Assembly (NCBI GenBank): GCA_903941105.1
Contig: CAJANL010000009.1
Location: 1 to 64,000, forward strand
Length of the DNA stretch: 64,000 nt
From: an uncultured Rhodospirillaceae bacterium
GTDB taxonomy: Bacteria > Pseudomonadota > Alphaproteobacteria > Rhodospirillales > Magnetospirillaceae
Direction of reading: 5' to 3'
The position numbers and the translations under genes were made by a program. Below, piece by piece: positions 9,742 through 19,329 of this stretch. The notes under the pieces are model-generated. The model ran no database searches. It was not told where the DNA came from and saw only the letters and a program-made list of their open reading frames with translations. The first letter of the stretch is position 1. Every line of letters begins with the position of its first letter.

Positions 9742-11715
9742 TCACCACAGCTCCACCGCGTCATCGGCGGCAGTCGGTGTTTTCGCCGGGTCGTCCTCCG
9801 CCCGCAACAGCCAGTCCCCCAACTCGGCCTGCATGGCATCGTTGATATCGAAGCGCAAGTGAACGCCACGGTCGCTGGTGCGCACCACCGTGGCCGGCAA
9901 CTCCGTGGCGAATCCTTCGGCCGTGAACCTGACCTGGGCGCCGTCGACCATGGTCGACTCCACCTGTACCAAGGCACCGCCCACCGACAGGTCGGCCACC
10001 TGTCCGGCGATGCGATGGCCGGCTTCGGTCACTATGGCGCCCATATGCCGCTCGATACGGGGAAAGCGGCGGCGATTGCCGGCGAACGAGCTGCGTAGCA
10101 TGGATACCAAACGGTTCTGCAGTTGCTGCACCTGTTCCGCCACCGATCCCACCGTCCCCAGCACGATGGAGGACATCTGCTCGGCCTCGGTGGCGGTCTC
10201 GGACACCTTGGCGATGGTGCCGGTCACCTTGACGGTCTCGCTCGCCGCCTGTTGCGCCATCTCGGCGATGATGCCGGCCGAGTCGGCCTGGCGTTGGGTG
10301 GTCAGGGACATGCGCGCCGAAATGGCGTTGATGCGTTCAACCACGCCGTCCACCTGGGCGATGGCCGCCACCGCCTGGGAAACCGCCCCCTGGATGGTCT
10401 CCACCAGAGTGCGGATCTGGCCGGTGGCCGAGGTGGTCTGGTTGGCCAGCCCCTTGACCTCGCCCGCCACCACAGCGAACCCCTTCCCCGCCTCGCCGGC
10501 GCGGGCCGCCTCGATGGTGGCATTGAGCGCCAGCATGTTGGTCTGGCGGGCGATGGTGTCGATCATGCCAACGATATTGCCGATCTGCTGCGACGCATCG
10601 GCCAGCCCGTTGACGATGACGCTGGTGCGCTGGGATTCGGCGGAGGCCTCGCGGGCGATAAGGTTGGACTCCTCGGTCTCCTCCTGGATTTCACGAATGG
10701 AGTCGAGCAGGGTGCGAGCGGACTCGGCGACGGTGTTGACGTCGTCGGCGGTATTGCGGGCGGCAATGGCGACCTCGCGATTGCGCTCGCCCACCGAAAC
10801 CGCCTGCTCGCGCATGGTCGAGGCAATCTCGCGCAACTGGCTGGAGCGAGTGGTGACGTCGGTCACGGTACCGTTGATGGCGTTCTCCAACTGATCGGAC
10901 ATCTTCAGCAGGGTACCTCGAGTTTCCTGTTCGGAGCTTTTGAGGATGTCCTCACTTTGGCTGTTCTTTTCGATCTGGTCAGTCATCAGGCCCTCGACCA
11001 CCAGCGCGTAGAACGTCGCCTCGGCTACGGTCGATGCGACGAAGCCGCTCGCGGGCCGCGATTCGACCGGACTGCGGACCACCAGCCCCTTCAGCCGGTC
11101 AGTAACGCCCCTCAGCGGCACGATCACACCTACGTGGCACACCCCCGCCAGCGCCACGACCGCGGCGGCCGACAACAGTGCCCCGACGCCGGCCGTCACG
11201 CCGCCGCCGAGCACGGCCAGGGAAATCCCCGCCAGCGCCACAGTCGCCAGCACGGCCAGCAGCGGCCCGAAGGCCAGCCCGGAGCCAGGTCCCGTCCCCA
11301 CCGCAGCCACGCTGGTAACCCCCAGCGCACGAAAATAGCTGGCATAGATCATGTCCTCGCCGAGGATATGCTTGATCAGCCAATCCCGAAGAAAATCGAA
11401 CACCTCATCACCAAGGCGAGCGCCGCCGACATTCTTCGCCCCCAGCTCGGACACGGTGGCGGTGAGGCGTCGATGGCTTTCCCCATGGCCGGCGGCACCT
11501 GGATAGCCCCAGCGCGCGAACAAAGTCTCCTCGCGCTCGAAATGGATTCGGACATACTCGGCCAGTTCGCCCAGAACTCGCTTGACCACCGCACCACCGC
11601 CCTGGGTCTGATTGGCCTCCCACAGAGCATTGATGAGATCAATCAGCTTCTTGTGGTCATCGTCGAACTCGACGATCCCCACACTCAGCTGCGGCTGCCA
11701 GACAATCACGGACAT
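9742..11715 (-). CDS. Chemoreceptor with N-terminal hemerythrin and C-terminal PilZ domains
   Basis: 657 residues, in three parts. Residues 1-130 are a bacteriohemerythrin domain with the full di-iron ligand set H21, H58, E62, H77, H81, H116 and D121. Two hydrophobic helices follow (~145-200). A methyl-accepting signalling domain (~270-530) contains the hairpin-tip region [21 protein letters not shown]. The last ~100 residues are a PilZ domain ([11 protein letters not shown], then DLSVGGALV). Hemerythrin domains bind O2, as in the aerotaxis receptor DcrH; PilZ binds c-di-GMP. The protein thus looks like an O2 receptor modulated by c-di-GMP (inference). The start ATG 11715 follows GGGGGG. Confidence 0.9.
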   Translation of the reverse strand: MSVIVWQPQLSVGIVEFDDDHKKLIDLINALWEANQTQGGGAVVKRVLGELAEYVRIHFEREETLFARWGYPGAAGHGESHRRLTATVSELGAKNVGGARLGDEVFDFLRDWLIKHILGEDMIYASYFRALGVTSVAAVGTGPGSGLAFGPLLAVLATVALAGISLAVLGGGVTAGVGALLSAAAVVALAGVCHVGVIVPLRGVTDRLKGLVVRSPVESRPASGFVASTVAEATFYALVVEGLMTDQIEKNSQSEDILKSSEQETRGTLLKMSDQLENAINGTVTDVTTRSSQLREIASTMREQAVSVGERNREVAIAARNTADDVNTVAESARTLLDSIREIQEETEESNLIAREASAESQRTSVIVNGLADASQQIGNIVGMIDTIARQTNMLALNATIEAARAGEAGKGFAVVAGEVKGLANQTTSATGQIRTLVETIQGAVSQAVAAIAQVDGVVERINAISARMSLTTQRQADSAGIIAEMAQQAASETVKVTGTIAKVSETATEAEQMSSIVLGTVGSVAEQVQQLQNRLVSMLRSSFAGNRRRFPRIERHMGAIVTEAGHRIAGQVADLSVGGALVQVESTMVDGAQVRFTAEGFATELPATVVRTSDRGVHLRFDINDAMQAELGDWLLRAEDDPAKTPTAADDAVELW

Positions 11716-11935
11716 TGAACCCCCCGTTCACCTACGGGGTGTATTCATAGCGTGGTCTCGACAACGCAGTATCGGCCGCAGGTGAACGAATATGAAATTT
11801 AATATTAACCAGAGATAAATGCCGATGAATCCGGAAAATTGTGTGTTTACCGGTGGTTCCAGTGGCAAGTCATGTATACTGGGACACGACTTCATCGGCC
11901 CGAATTCAAGGTCGCAAACAGATGGAGGGAAGCGC

Positions 11936-14194
11936 TTGCGAGCAACAAGGCAAGTTCGTGTCCTGCTGATCGAGGACAATCACGCCGATGCGACCTTGGT
12001 GCAGATCCTGTTGCGACAGCTGCCGGGCAACCCGTTCAGCCTGACCATCTCCAGCAGTTTGGGGGCGGCGATGAAGGAATTGCAGGCTGCGGCGACCGAC
12101 GTCATCCTGCTCGACCTGAACCTGCCGGACTCGGTTGGCGTCACCACCCTCTCGGCGGTGCAGGAAATCGCGCCCGAGCTGCCGGTGGTGGTGCTGACCG
12201 CCCATGACGACGACAGGGCGGCGCTGGAGGCGCTGAAGCATGGCGCCCAGGATTACTTGGTCAAGGGCCGTGGCGACGGCACCGTGCTGCGCCGCGTTCT
12301 TCACTACGCCATCGAACGCAAGCAGGCCGCCATGGCCCTGCGCGAGAGCGAGGCGCGCTTCCGCGACTATGCCGCGTCGTCGTCGGACTGGCTCTGGGAG
12401 ACCGACGCCCGGTTCCGCTACACTTACGTATCAGAACGCTTCCAGTTGCTGACCGGAGCGCACCCCGCCTGGCTGCTGGGCAAGGACTGGCGCGAGACCG
12501 TCGCACCAGCCGCCGGGCCCGATGCCGCATCCGAAGCGGTGCAGCAGCAGCGCCCCTTCCGCGACGTCGAGGTCGATCTCGCCTTGCCCGATGGCGGGCT
12601 GCGCGTCAGCGTCAGCGGTGTTCCGGTGCACGACCCGCGCGGCGTATTCCTCGGCCATCGCGGCACCGCCCGCGACGTCACCGAGCAGCACCGCATGCGC
12701 GAGGCCCTGCGGGAGGCCAAGGACCGCGCCGAAGAGGGCGCCCGGGCCAAGTCGTCCTTTCTCGCCACCATGGGCCACGAGGTCAAGACGCCGCTGCACG
12801 GCATTCTCGGCATGACGCAGTTGCTGCTGGGCGAACCGCTGGAGGCGAACCAGCGCGAGCGGGTCCGGGTCATCGCCGACGCGGGCGGACAATTGCTGTC
12901 GGTGCTGGACGACATTCTCGATTTCACCAGGATGGAGGCCGGCCGGCTGCCGCTTCAAGTCCGGCCGTTTTCGCTGCCGGCACTGCTGGCTGCGGCCACC
13001 GGACTGATGACGCCGCTGGCCGCCGCCAAGGGCATCGAACTCGACACCCGCTATGAGGCGGAGTTGGGCCAGTGGTGGACCGGCGACCCGGTCCGTCTCC
13101 GGCAAATCCTCATCAACCTGCTCAGCAACGCCATCAAGTTCACCGAGCGCGGCCGGGTGGCCGTGCGTGTGGGCCCGGGGCGCCAATCGGTGCGGATTGA
13201 GGTCGCGGATACCGGCATCGGTATTGCCGCCGAGCATCAGGGCACGCTGTTCAGCGACTTCAGCCAGGTCGCCGCCGCTTCGTCGCGGACCCAGCCCGGC
13301 AGCGGCCTCGGCCTCGCCATCTGCAAGCGGCTCGTCACCCTGATGGGCGGCGAGATCGGGCTGGACTCCAGGACCGGTGTCGGCAGCACCTTTTGGGTCG
13401 AGCTGCCGCTGAGGCCGGCCGCCGAGCAGGCTCTGCCTCCCTGCGCCCCCGCAGCCTCCCCTTCGCACCGGCCGACCTCGCGCCACATTCTGCTGGTTGA
13501 GGACCATGACGTGAACCGCAGCGTGGCAACACAGATTCTGGAGCGGGCCGGCCATTCGGTGGTGGCGGTGGAAAATGGCCCGGACGCCCTCGACACCCTG
13601 GCGCATCACTCCTTCGATGTGGTGTTGCTCGACTTGATGCTGCCCGGCATGGACGGTGAGGAGACGGCGCGCCGCATGCGCGCCGAAGCGGTCGCACCGC
13701 CCATCCTCGCCTTCACCGCCCACCCCGAGGCCCAGATCCGCTGGCGCCAGATGGGCTTCGACGGCTTCCTCGCCAAGCCGCTGCGCCTCGATGCCCTGGA
13801 GGCGGCACTCCACCATGCGCCGCCGCCGCTCGATGCGGCCGAACTGGCGTCCGACATCGACCTGCTGGGACGGGCCGAGGTCATCGCGCTGCTGGCCCTG
13901 TTCGAGGAAAGCGCCACCGCCGATCTCATGGACCTGCGGACGCGGCTGGCGGCGGGGAATTGCCGGGACGCGGTGATGCACGCCCACCGCCTGGGCAGCG
14001 CCAGCGCCAGCATGCACATGCCGGCGCTCGCCGACTGCTTCCGCCATGTCGAGCACAGATGCGTCGAGGGCCGCGCGGTCGAGGCGCTGGCGAAGTTGGC
14101 CGACGCAGAAGCCCTGTGGCGGAATTCACTGGCGGCGGTGCGGGATACCCTGGAAGTCGATCAGCCGCCGCTTCACCCCACGGCGATGCGGTAG
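11936..14194 (+). CDS. Hybrid histidine kinase, REC-PAS-HisKA-HATPase-REC-HPt
   Basis: 752 residues from TTG 11936, which has GGAGGGA 5 bp upstream; the frame is open further upstream but without a ribosome site. Order of domains: REC1 (LLIEDN, phospho-Asp60 in LLDLNLPD), PAS (~140-255), HisKA with His281 in GHEVKTPLHG, HATPase_c (NLLSNAIKF, DTGIGIA, GSGLGLAI), REC2 with Asp566 (LLDLMLPGMDG), and an HPt domain with His684 in HAHRLGSAS. There is no membrane helix, so it is a cytoplasmic phosphorelay kinase. It converges on and overlaps by 22 bp the OmpR-type regulator, its likely output partner. Confidence 0.9.
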   Translation: MRATRQVRVLLIEDNHADATLVQILLRQLPGNPFSLTISSSLGAAMKELQAAATDVILLDLNLPDSVGVTTLSAVQEIAPELPVVVLTAHDDDRAALEALKHGAQDYLVKGRGDGTVLRRVLHYAIERKQAAMALRESEARFRDYAASSSDWLWETDARFRYTYVSERFQLLTGAHPAWLLGKDWRETVAPAAGPDAASEAVQQQRPFRDVEVDLALPDGGLRVSVSGVPVHDPRGVFLGHRGTARDVTEQHRMREALREAKDRAEEGARAKSSFLATMGHEVKTPLHGILGMTQLLLGEPLEANQRERVRVIADAGGQLLSVLDDILDFTRMEAGRLPLQVRPFSLPALLAAATGLMTPLAAAKGIELDTRYEAELGQWWTGDPVRLRQILINLLSNAIKFTERGRVAVRVGPGRQSVRIEVADTGIGIAAEHQGTLFSDFSQVAAASSRTQPGSGLGLAICKRLVTLMGGEIGLDSRTGVGSTFWVELPLRPAAEQALPPCAPAASPSHRPTSRHILLVEDHDVNRSVATQILERAGHSVVAVENGPDALDTLAHHSFDVVLLDLMLPGMDGEETARRMRAEAVAPPILAFTAHPEAQIRWRQMGFDGFLAKPLRLDALEAALHHAPPPLDAAELASDIDLLGRAEVIALLALFEESATADLMDLRTRLAAGNCRDAVMHAHRLGSASASMHMPALADCFRHVEHRCVEGRAVEALAKLADAEALWRNSLAAVRDTLEVDQPPLHPTAMR

Positions 14195-14877
14195 CCGATG
14201 CCGTGGACGGTCTGAAGAATGCGGGGCTCCTTGGCGGAGACCTCGATCTTGCGGCGAAGGCGGGCCACCAGCACATCGACACTGCGCGGGCTCATGGGCT
14301 CCGGTGATTGGCCGAGGGTCAGCTCGACGATCTGCTGACGGGTCAGCGGCCGGCCGGCATGCTTGGCCAAAATCGCCAGGATCTCGAACTCGCCACGGGT
14401 CAGTTCGATCAGGGTCCCATCGGGTGCCCGCAACTGCCGCGCCGCGCTGTCCAACTGGTAGCCGGCAAACGACATGTCATCGCCCACCGAGTGCTCCGCC
14501 GCCATGGCGACATGGACGCGGCGCATCAGGTTGCGAACCCGTACCGACAGCTCGCGCGGATTGACCGGCTTGACCAGATAGTCGTCCGAGCCGAGTTCCA
14601 GTCCGACGATACGGTCGGTCTCCTCGTGACGCTGGGTGACCAGGATGATGCCGACCTGCGAGCGTGCCCGCATCTCGCGCGTCAGGGTAAAGCCGCTGCC
14701 GTCGGGCAGATTGACGTCGAGCACCACCACGTCGAACGACATGCGGGCAAACAGATCGCGGGCCTCGGCCACGTTGGCTGCCTCACCGACGACGAAGCCG
14801 TCGGCCCGCAGATGGCCGACCAGCCGGGTCCGGGTGACCGGCTCGTCCTCGACGACAAGAACCTGATTCCGCTTCAC
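14173..14877 (-). CDS. OmpR-family response regulator (TorR/ArcA-like)
   Basis: 234 residues from GTG 14877, with GGGGGTG 5 bp upstream. The receiver domain has the acidic pair in VVEDEP, phospho-Asp54 in VLDVNLPDG and the conserved Lys in DDYLVKP. The C-terminal winged helix (~135-230) contains LTRGEFEIL, SVDVLVARLRRKIE and the terminal VHGIGYRI. Regulators of the ArcA/TorR subgroup are commonly paired with tripartite HPt kinases, which matches the convergent neighbour. The 3' ends of the two genes overlap. Confidence 0.9.
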   Translation of the reverse strand: MKRNQVLVVEDEPVTRTRLVGHLRADGFVVGEAANVAEARDLFARMSFDVVVLDVNLPDGSGFTLTREMRARSQVGIILVTQRHEETDRIVGLELGSDDYLVKPVNPRELSVRVRNLMRRVHVAMAAEHSVGDDMSFAGYQLDSAARQLRAPDGTLIELTRGEFEILAILAKHAGRPLTRQQIVELTLGQSPEPMSPRSVDVLVARLRRKIEVSAKEPRILQTVHGIGYRIAVG

Positions 14878-14952
14878 GTAATCACCCCCGAGGCACAAGG
14901 ACTCACGCAAAATTTATTACTTTCGCATGGGCTTGTACAGTGACGGACTGTA

Positions 14953-16650
14953 TCAACGGAAGCCGGTCTCGACCAGGAGGCGATGGAACTCGCGCAAGTG
15001 CTTTTCCGCCTGCACCGGGTCGGGCACGCTGGCAAGGAATTTTTCCTCGAACTGCTTCTGCTTCAGGTGCTCGATCACCCGCTGGCGGGCGAGGTCGAGC
15101 GATTTGCCCTCGATCAGCACGCCCGAGCCGCAGAACTTGATCAGCCGGATGGCGCGCAGCGCCAGCGGATCATCCGGCTTGTCGATCTTCTCGATGATCT
15201 GCTCGTCCAGCAGGTAGCGCGACAGCACTTCGTCGATGTGGTTGCCCAGCACCTTCCTGATGTCGTCGGGCAACACCCCCGAGCGCACCGCGCGGTTGGC
15301 GGCGCACAGGGCGGCCATGCGGTCGCGCGGCGGCACCCGTACCGGCACCCAGGCATCGATGTGGATGGCGCCCCGCACCAACGTCTCCAGCACCTCGACC
15401 AGCACCTCGGCCATGCTGACACCGAGCGGAGATTCCGCCAGGCAGGCGAGGTATTGCACCTTGAGGCAGCCCTCGGTCAGGCTCGACATCATGAAATCCA
15501 GCGCCTGCATCGCCGTCAGGGTGGCGCCGCCGGCATTGTAGACCCGCGCGCCCCGCTGCAGCAGCGCCTCGGCCGCCGCCGGCCCGCCCAGGACGCCCTG
15601 GTGCCCCAGTTGGCGGTGCAGCACCTTATGGAACATTTCATATTCCTGCTTGGGCTCGTTGCGCGACAGCGGATTGGTCCCCGCCGTCTCGCGCGACACC
15701 CGGCTCAGCAGCACTTGGCGGCACTGCGGCAGGCGGCCCTCGGCGAACAGCTTGTTCAACGCGGTGAAGGTGGCCGGGGCGAACTTGGCCGCCTCGGCCT
15801 TGCCCTCCGCCAGGTCGCACAAGGAGCACAGTGCCGCCGCCAGATTGCTCTGGAAGCCCAGCAGGTCCTGGATGAACTGGGCGGAAACCAGGATATCGGC
15901 GATCACGCCATCGATCATCGGCATGGCCTCGGCCCCATTGGGCTCCGCCGCCCAGGCCAGCAGCAGGTCGACCTTGCCGATCCAGCTGCGCTTCTCGATC
16001 AGCGCCTGGCACATCAGCACATGGGCGACATAGTCGCGCTGGTCGCCGGCCGCTGTCGCCGCCTTCTGCACCTCCTCCAGAGTCTTGACCGCCGGCAGCT
16101 TCATGGCCGCCGCCGCCTTGGCGCGGGCGTTGATGTCGGTCCACGCCTTATCGAGGGCCTCGCGGCGGGTCTTGCCGTCCTCGCCGGCGGCATGGGCCTG
16201 CAGGAACGCCACCCGGTCACAGGCCGAGAACAGCAGGCGATCCTTGTCGCCGAACCGCTTCAACTCGGCGGCCGAATGCAGCAGCTCGGTAGGGGTGATG
16301 AACACTTCGTCGAAATATTTGCGCAGCAGCCGGCCCATGGTGAGCCGCGCCGGCAAGGCATAATAATCAGCCAGCGCACTGCAGGGCGGCGCTTCGGTGA
16401 TGGCGGAAAGCTGGACCGGCAGGGCGGCCTTCTGATCGGCCTTCTTCTCCACCACCACCGTCTCGGAGTGGGTGCCATCGATGCGGCGGTAGTCCTTGAC
16501 CACCCGCACCGCTTCGTGGTTGCCGGTTTGCAGCAGGTTTTCCAGGAAGGCCTTGGCCTTACCCTCGTCGCCAGCCATCTCGGCGATGACCCAGTGCTTG
16601 TCCTGCAGCACCTGAACTTCGAACGAGGTGTTCTCCTGGGCGCCGCTCAT
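14953..16650 (-). CDS. Uncharacterised 565-aa cytoplasmic protein
   Basis: I do not recognise a family. The protein has no signal peptide or membrane helix. The first ~80 residues look like a small alpha/beta domain (VQVLQDKHWVIAEMAGDEGKA, later VVKDYRRIDG); the rest is predicted mostly helical, with several cysteines (CSALADYY, ALCSLCDLAEGK, CGSGVLIEG) that do not form a standard metal motif. Its start overlaps the stop of the upstream Sel1-repeat gene by 4 bp (ATGA), so the two proteins are made together and may interact. Typical local codon use argues that it is an old resident of the genome. Confidence 0.75.
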   Translation of the reverse strand: MSGAQENTSFEVQVLQDKHWVIAEMAGDEGKAKAFLENLLQTGNHEAVRVVKDYRRIDGTHSETVVVEKKADQKAALPVQLSAITEAPPCSALADYYALPARLTMGRLLRKYFDEVFITPTELLHSAAELKRFGDKDRLLFSACDRVAFLQAHAAGEDGKTRREALDKAWTDINARAKAAAAMKLPAVKTLEEVQKAATAAGDQRDYVAHVLMCQALIEKRSWIGKVDLLLAWAAEPNGAEAMPMIDGVIADILVSAQFIQDLLGFQSNLAAALCSLCDLAEGKAEAAKFAPATFTALNKLFAEGRLPQCRQVLLSRVSRETAGTNPLSRNEPKQEYEMFHKVLHRQLGHQGVLGGPAAAEALLQRGARVYNAGGATLTAMQALDFMMSSLTEGCLKVQYLACLAESPLGVSMAEVLVEVLETLVRGAIHIDAWVPVRVPPRDRMAALCAANRAVRSGVLPDDIRKVLGNHIDEVLSRYLLDEQIIEKIDKPDDPLALRAIRLIKFCGSGVLIEGKSLDLARQRVIEHLKQKQFEEKFLASVPDPVQAEKHLREFHRLLVETGFR

Positions 16651-18155
16651 GGTGCGCGCCCCTCTTCATAGGCCTTGCGGACCGCCGCCGAGCGCCCCAG
16701 ACCGGCGATGTCGAGCCGGCCGGCCAGGGTTTCGGCAGCCTTGCGCGCCGACAGGGCGATGCGCTCCAGGGACGAGGCGGCGGCCAGGGTGAACCAGGCA
16801 TGCGCCTCGGCGGTGTCGGGACCGACGCCACGCCCGGTGGCCAGCACCACGCCCAGATTGTACTGCGCCGGAGCGAGACCGGCACCGGCGGCGAGGCGCA
16901 GCCGCTGTGCCGCCTCGGTATCGTCGCGGGTCACCCCGTCGCCCTGCAGCAGCATGATGGAAAGGTCGTAATGCGCCTGCGGATCGCCCTGGTCGGCGGC
17001 ACGGCGGTACCACAGTGCCGCTCTCGCCGTGTCCTTGGCGACGCCGCGACCCTGCTCATGCATGCGGCCGAGATGGTGCTGGGCGCGGGCCTCGCCCTTC
17101 TCGGCGGCGCGGGTCAGCCACAGCACGGCGGAGCGGTCATCCTTGATGCAACCCAGCCCGTTGGCCAGCATCAGGCCCCAGTTGAGTTCGGCCGCCGCCA
17201 GCCCCTGCGCCGCGGCACGATGATACAGCGAGGCCGCCTCGTAGAGGTCGCGGTCCACCCCTCGCCCCAGCCGCAGCATGTTGGCGAGGTTGAACTGAGC
17301 CTGGGCATCGCCCCGGTCGGCGGCGGCGCGGTAGAGCTCGGCCGCCTGGACCTCGTCCCGCGCCACACCCTGGCCGGCCTCCAGCAGGCCCGCCAGCGCC
17401 ACCATGGCCGAAACCTCGCCCTGATCGGCGGCCTTGCGGAACCATTGCCCCGCCACCGTGGCATCGGCGGCGACGCCGCGTCCCAGGCGGATCATGTTGC
17501 CGAGATTGAACTGGGCACCGGCATCGCCCTGCTTGGCCGCCTTGAGGTACCAGCCCAGCGCCTCGGCGTCGCTTTGCGCCACGCCCAGCCCGCGGTCGTG
17601 CATCACCCCCAGTGAATACTGGCCGCGCGCGTCACCCGCCTGGGCGGCGAGGCCATACCAGCGCGCCGCCTCGGCCAGATCGACGGGGACACCGCCCCCT
17701 TCGCGACAGGCGTTGCCCAGCGCCACCTGGGCGGCGGTGTCGCCCCCCTCGGCCAGCGGACGCAGCACCTCGGGCGGATCGTCGGCGAGGACCCCCAGTT
17801 CCAGCGCATCGGGATCGACCTCCACCGTCGGCAGCAGTCGTTCCCGGGCCGAAAGCGGCTTTGGCGGTGGTGGTGGTGGACGGCGCGTCGGCGGCGACAT
17901 GGGCTTGGCCGGCGCCGCCTTGGGCTTGGTGTCGACGCCCTGCTTGGACAGCTCCCCCAACCGCCAGCGAGCGCCGGAATGGCCCTGGCGCGAGGCGCGG
18001 TCGAGCCATTTGCGGGCCTCGGCTTCGTCCCTGGCAATCTCGTCGCCCGACAGCAGGTGCTCGGCCAGCGCGTACTGCGCCTCCTTGTCGCCACGCTCGG
18101 CGTCTCGGCGGAGTTCCAGAATGTGAGCGGGTATGCCAGCCATCGAAATGCTCAT
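16647..18155 (-). CDS. Sel1-repeat (TPR-like) protein
   Basis: 502 residues built of about ten Sel1-like repeats of ~36 residues (units beginning GDAQAQFNLANMLRLGRGV and similar). Repeats 1 and 2 are split by a Pro-rich linker (~70-105, with RRPPPPPPKP). There is no signal peptide, so it should act in the cytoplasm. Sel1 solenoids are protein-binding scaffolds. It is the first gene of a two-gene operon with the uncharacterised 565-aa protein, and that protein is the obvious candidate partner. The start could be ATG 18155 or the internal ATG 18143; neither has an ideally spaced ribosome site. Confidence 0.88.
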   Translation of the reverse strand: MSISMAGIPAHILELRRDAERGDKEAQYALAEHLLSGDEIARDEAEARKWLDRASRQGHSGARWRLGELSKQGVDTKPKAAPAKPMSPPTRRPPPPPPKPLSARERLLPTVEVDPDALELGVLADDPPEVLRPLAEGGDTAAQVALGNACREGGGVPVDLAEAARWYGLAAQAGDARGQYSLGVMHDRGLGVAQSDAEALGWYLKAAKQGDAGAQFNLGNMIRLGRGVAADATVAGQWFRKAADQGEVSAMVALAGLLEAGQGVARDEVQAAELYRAAADRGDAQAQFNLANMLRLGRGVDRDLYEAASLYHRAAAQGLAAAELNWGLMLANGLGCIKDDRSAVLWLTRAAEKGEARAQHHLGRMHEQGRGVAKDTARAALWYRRAADQGDPQAHYDLSIMLLQGDGVTRDDTEAAQRLRLAAGAGLAPAQYNLGVVLATGRGVGPDTAEAHAWFTLAAASSLERIALSARKAAETLAGRLDIAGLGRSAAVRKAYEEGRAP

Positions 18156-18179
18156 CCTTATGGGATAGAGGATGACGGA

Positions 18180-18899
18180 TCACTTGGCGGCTGTCGACTC
18201 CTCACGCCCACCCAACGATGCCAGCGCCCCAGGCAGGTCCCGGAAATCGTCGATCACCACCTCGGCGCCCAATTCGACCGCCGGGCCACGGCAATAGCCG
18301 AACGACACCACCACCGCCGGCACTCCCGCCGCCTGGGCGGCCAGGACGTCATTGAGCGAATCGCCGATCATCGCCGCCTGTCCCGCCGAAACCCCAAGAC
18401 GTTCCAGCGTGACCAGCACATGAACCGGGTCCGGCTTCAGGGCCGGCGCGTCGTCGCCCCCCACCACCACGTCGAAGTAGCCGGCCAGGCCCAGGGCGGC
18501 CAGCACCTCGGCGGTGGCGCGGCTGGGCTTGTTGGTGCACACCGCCAGCTTGAGGCCCAGGGACTTGAGCGTCTCCAGCGTCTCAACCACGCCCGGCCAC
18601 GGACGAGTCAGCTCGGCGGCGCGCGGTTCATAATCGGCAAGGAAGCGGGCGAGAAACGGCGACACCTCGGGGCCGGGCAGGCCGCCCCGGGCGGCGAAGG
18701 CGCGCTCCACCAGCGTGCCGGCGCCGTCGCCCACCATCACCTTGACCGCGTCGTCCGGCAGCGGCGGTCGCCCCTCGGCGGCCAGCAGGCGATTCACCGC
18801 GGCGGCAAGGTCGGGAAGGCTGTCGATCAGGGTGCCGTCGAGATCGAACAGCACGGCAGTAATTCGCCCAGGGGTCAGGAGGGATTCGACATTCGGCAT
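18180..18899 (-). CDS. gph: Phosphoglycolate phosphatase (HAD family)
   Basis: 239 residues with all HAD motifs: the nucleophile in LFDLDGTLIDS (~17-27), a Thr in the VCTNKPS segment, a Lys (LKPDP) and the acidic pair in MIGDSLNDV. Gph removes 2-phosphoglycolate, made by DNA repair and, in autotrophs, by Rubisco. The cap-domain type and length fit Gph, although other HAD phosphatases of the same subclass cannot be excluded. The gene lies 24 bp downstream of the Sel1-repeat gene start and reads the same way, ahead of it. Confidence 0.85.
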   Translation of the reverse strand: MPNVESLLTPGRITAVLFDLDGTLIDSLPDLAAAVNRLLAAEGRPPLPDDAVKVMVGDGAGTLVERAFAARGGLPGPEVSPFLARFLADYEPRAAELTRPWPGVVETLETLKSLGLKLAVCTNKPSRATAEVLAALGLAGYFDVVVGGDDAPALKPDPVHVLVTLERLGVSAGQAAMIGDSLNDVLAAQAAGVPAVVVSFGYCRGPAVELGAEVVIDDFRDLPGALASLGGREESTAAK

Positions 18900-18969
18900 A
18901 AGAAGACTACACTTTCGACAGGGCCGCCACGAGCGACCCTCGATGATTGGCTACGCCACAGGAGATACC

Positions 18970-19170
18970 ATGAAGAAAGCAACGCTTGCGCTGGGAATGT
19001 TGGTTCTGCTGGCAGGTTGCACCGGCCGTTCCGAGCCGGAAGGCTCGTTCCTCGACCCGGTCTGCATGAAGGACGGCTCCGTCGTCTGGCGCCAGCTGCC
19101 CGATTCCAAGGACCAGTACGGCCAGCCCATGGCCAAGAAGGAATACTGCGACTGGAACAAGAAGAAGTAG
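18970..19170 (+). CDS. Small lipoprotein (66 aa), uncharacterised
   Basis: A short but convincing gene. AGGAGAT lies just upstream of ATG 18970, and the N-terminus is a textbook lipoprotein signal (MKKATLALGMLVLLAGC, lipid-Cys17). The mature peptide of ~50 residues is hydrophilic, contains two more cysteines (DPVCMKDG and KKEYCDWN) and ends in a Lys run. I know no family for it. It stands alone between divergent gph and glmU. Confidence 0.78.
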   Translation: MKKATLALGMLVLLAGCTGRSEPEGSFLDPVCMKDGSVVWRQLPDSKDQYGQPMAKKEYCDWNKKK

Positions 19171-19177
19171 GGAGAAC

Positions 19178-19228
19178 GGGAGGGGGAGCATGCGCCCGCC
19201 GGTCAGACGGATCGCTCCTTCCCCTCCC
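19178..19228 (+). terminator. Possible terminator after the small lipoprotein gene
   Basis: GGGAGGGG plus GAGC (19178-19189) pairs with GCTC and CCCCTCCC (19214-19228), with a 3-nt bulge and a loop of about 24 nt. There is no T-tract. The position right after the lipoprotein stop is the main support. Confidence 0.35.
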
Positions 19229-19329
19229 CCCGTCGTAACCATCGGCAACAAAGATTGACTTGGCCCAAGTCGCGCTTCTGTGGCACCTTCCGGCCGCAAC
19301 TGCAACAGACTGGGTATCGACAAGCGACC

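Noticed and set aside
17200-18000. Repeats in the DNA of the Sel1 gene as a possible tandem array or CRISPR
   Set aside because: The repetition is at the protein level (about 36 residues) with diverged DNA; there are no identical repeats and spacers.
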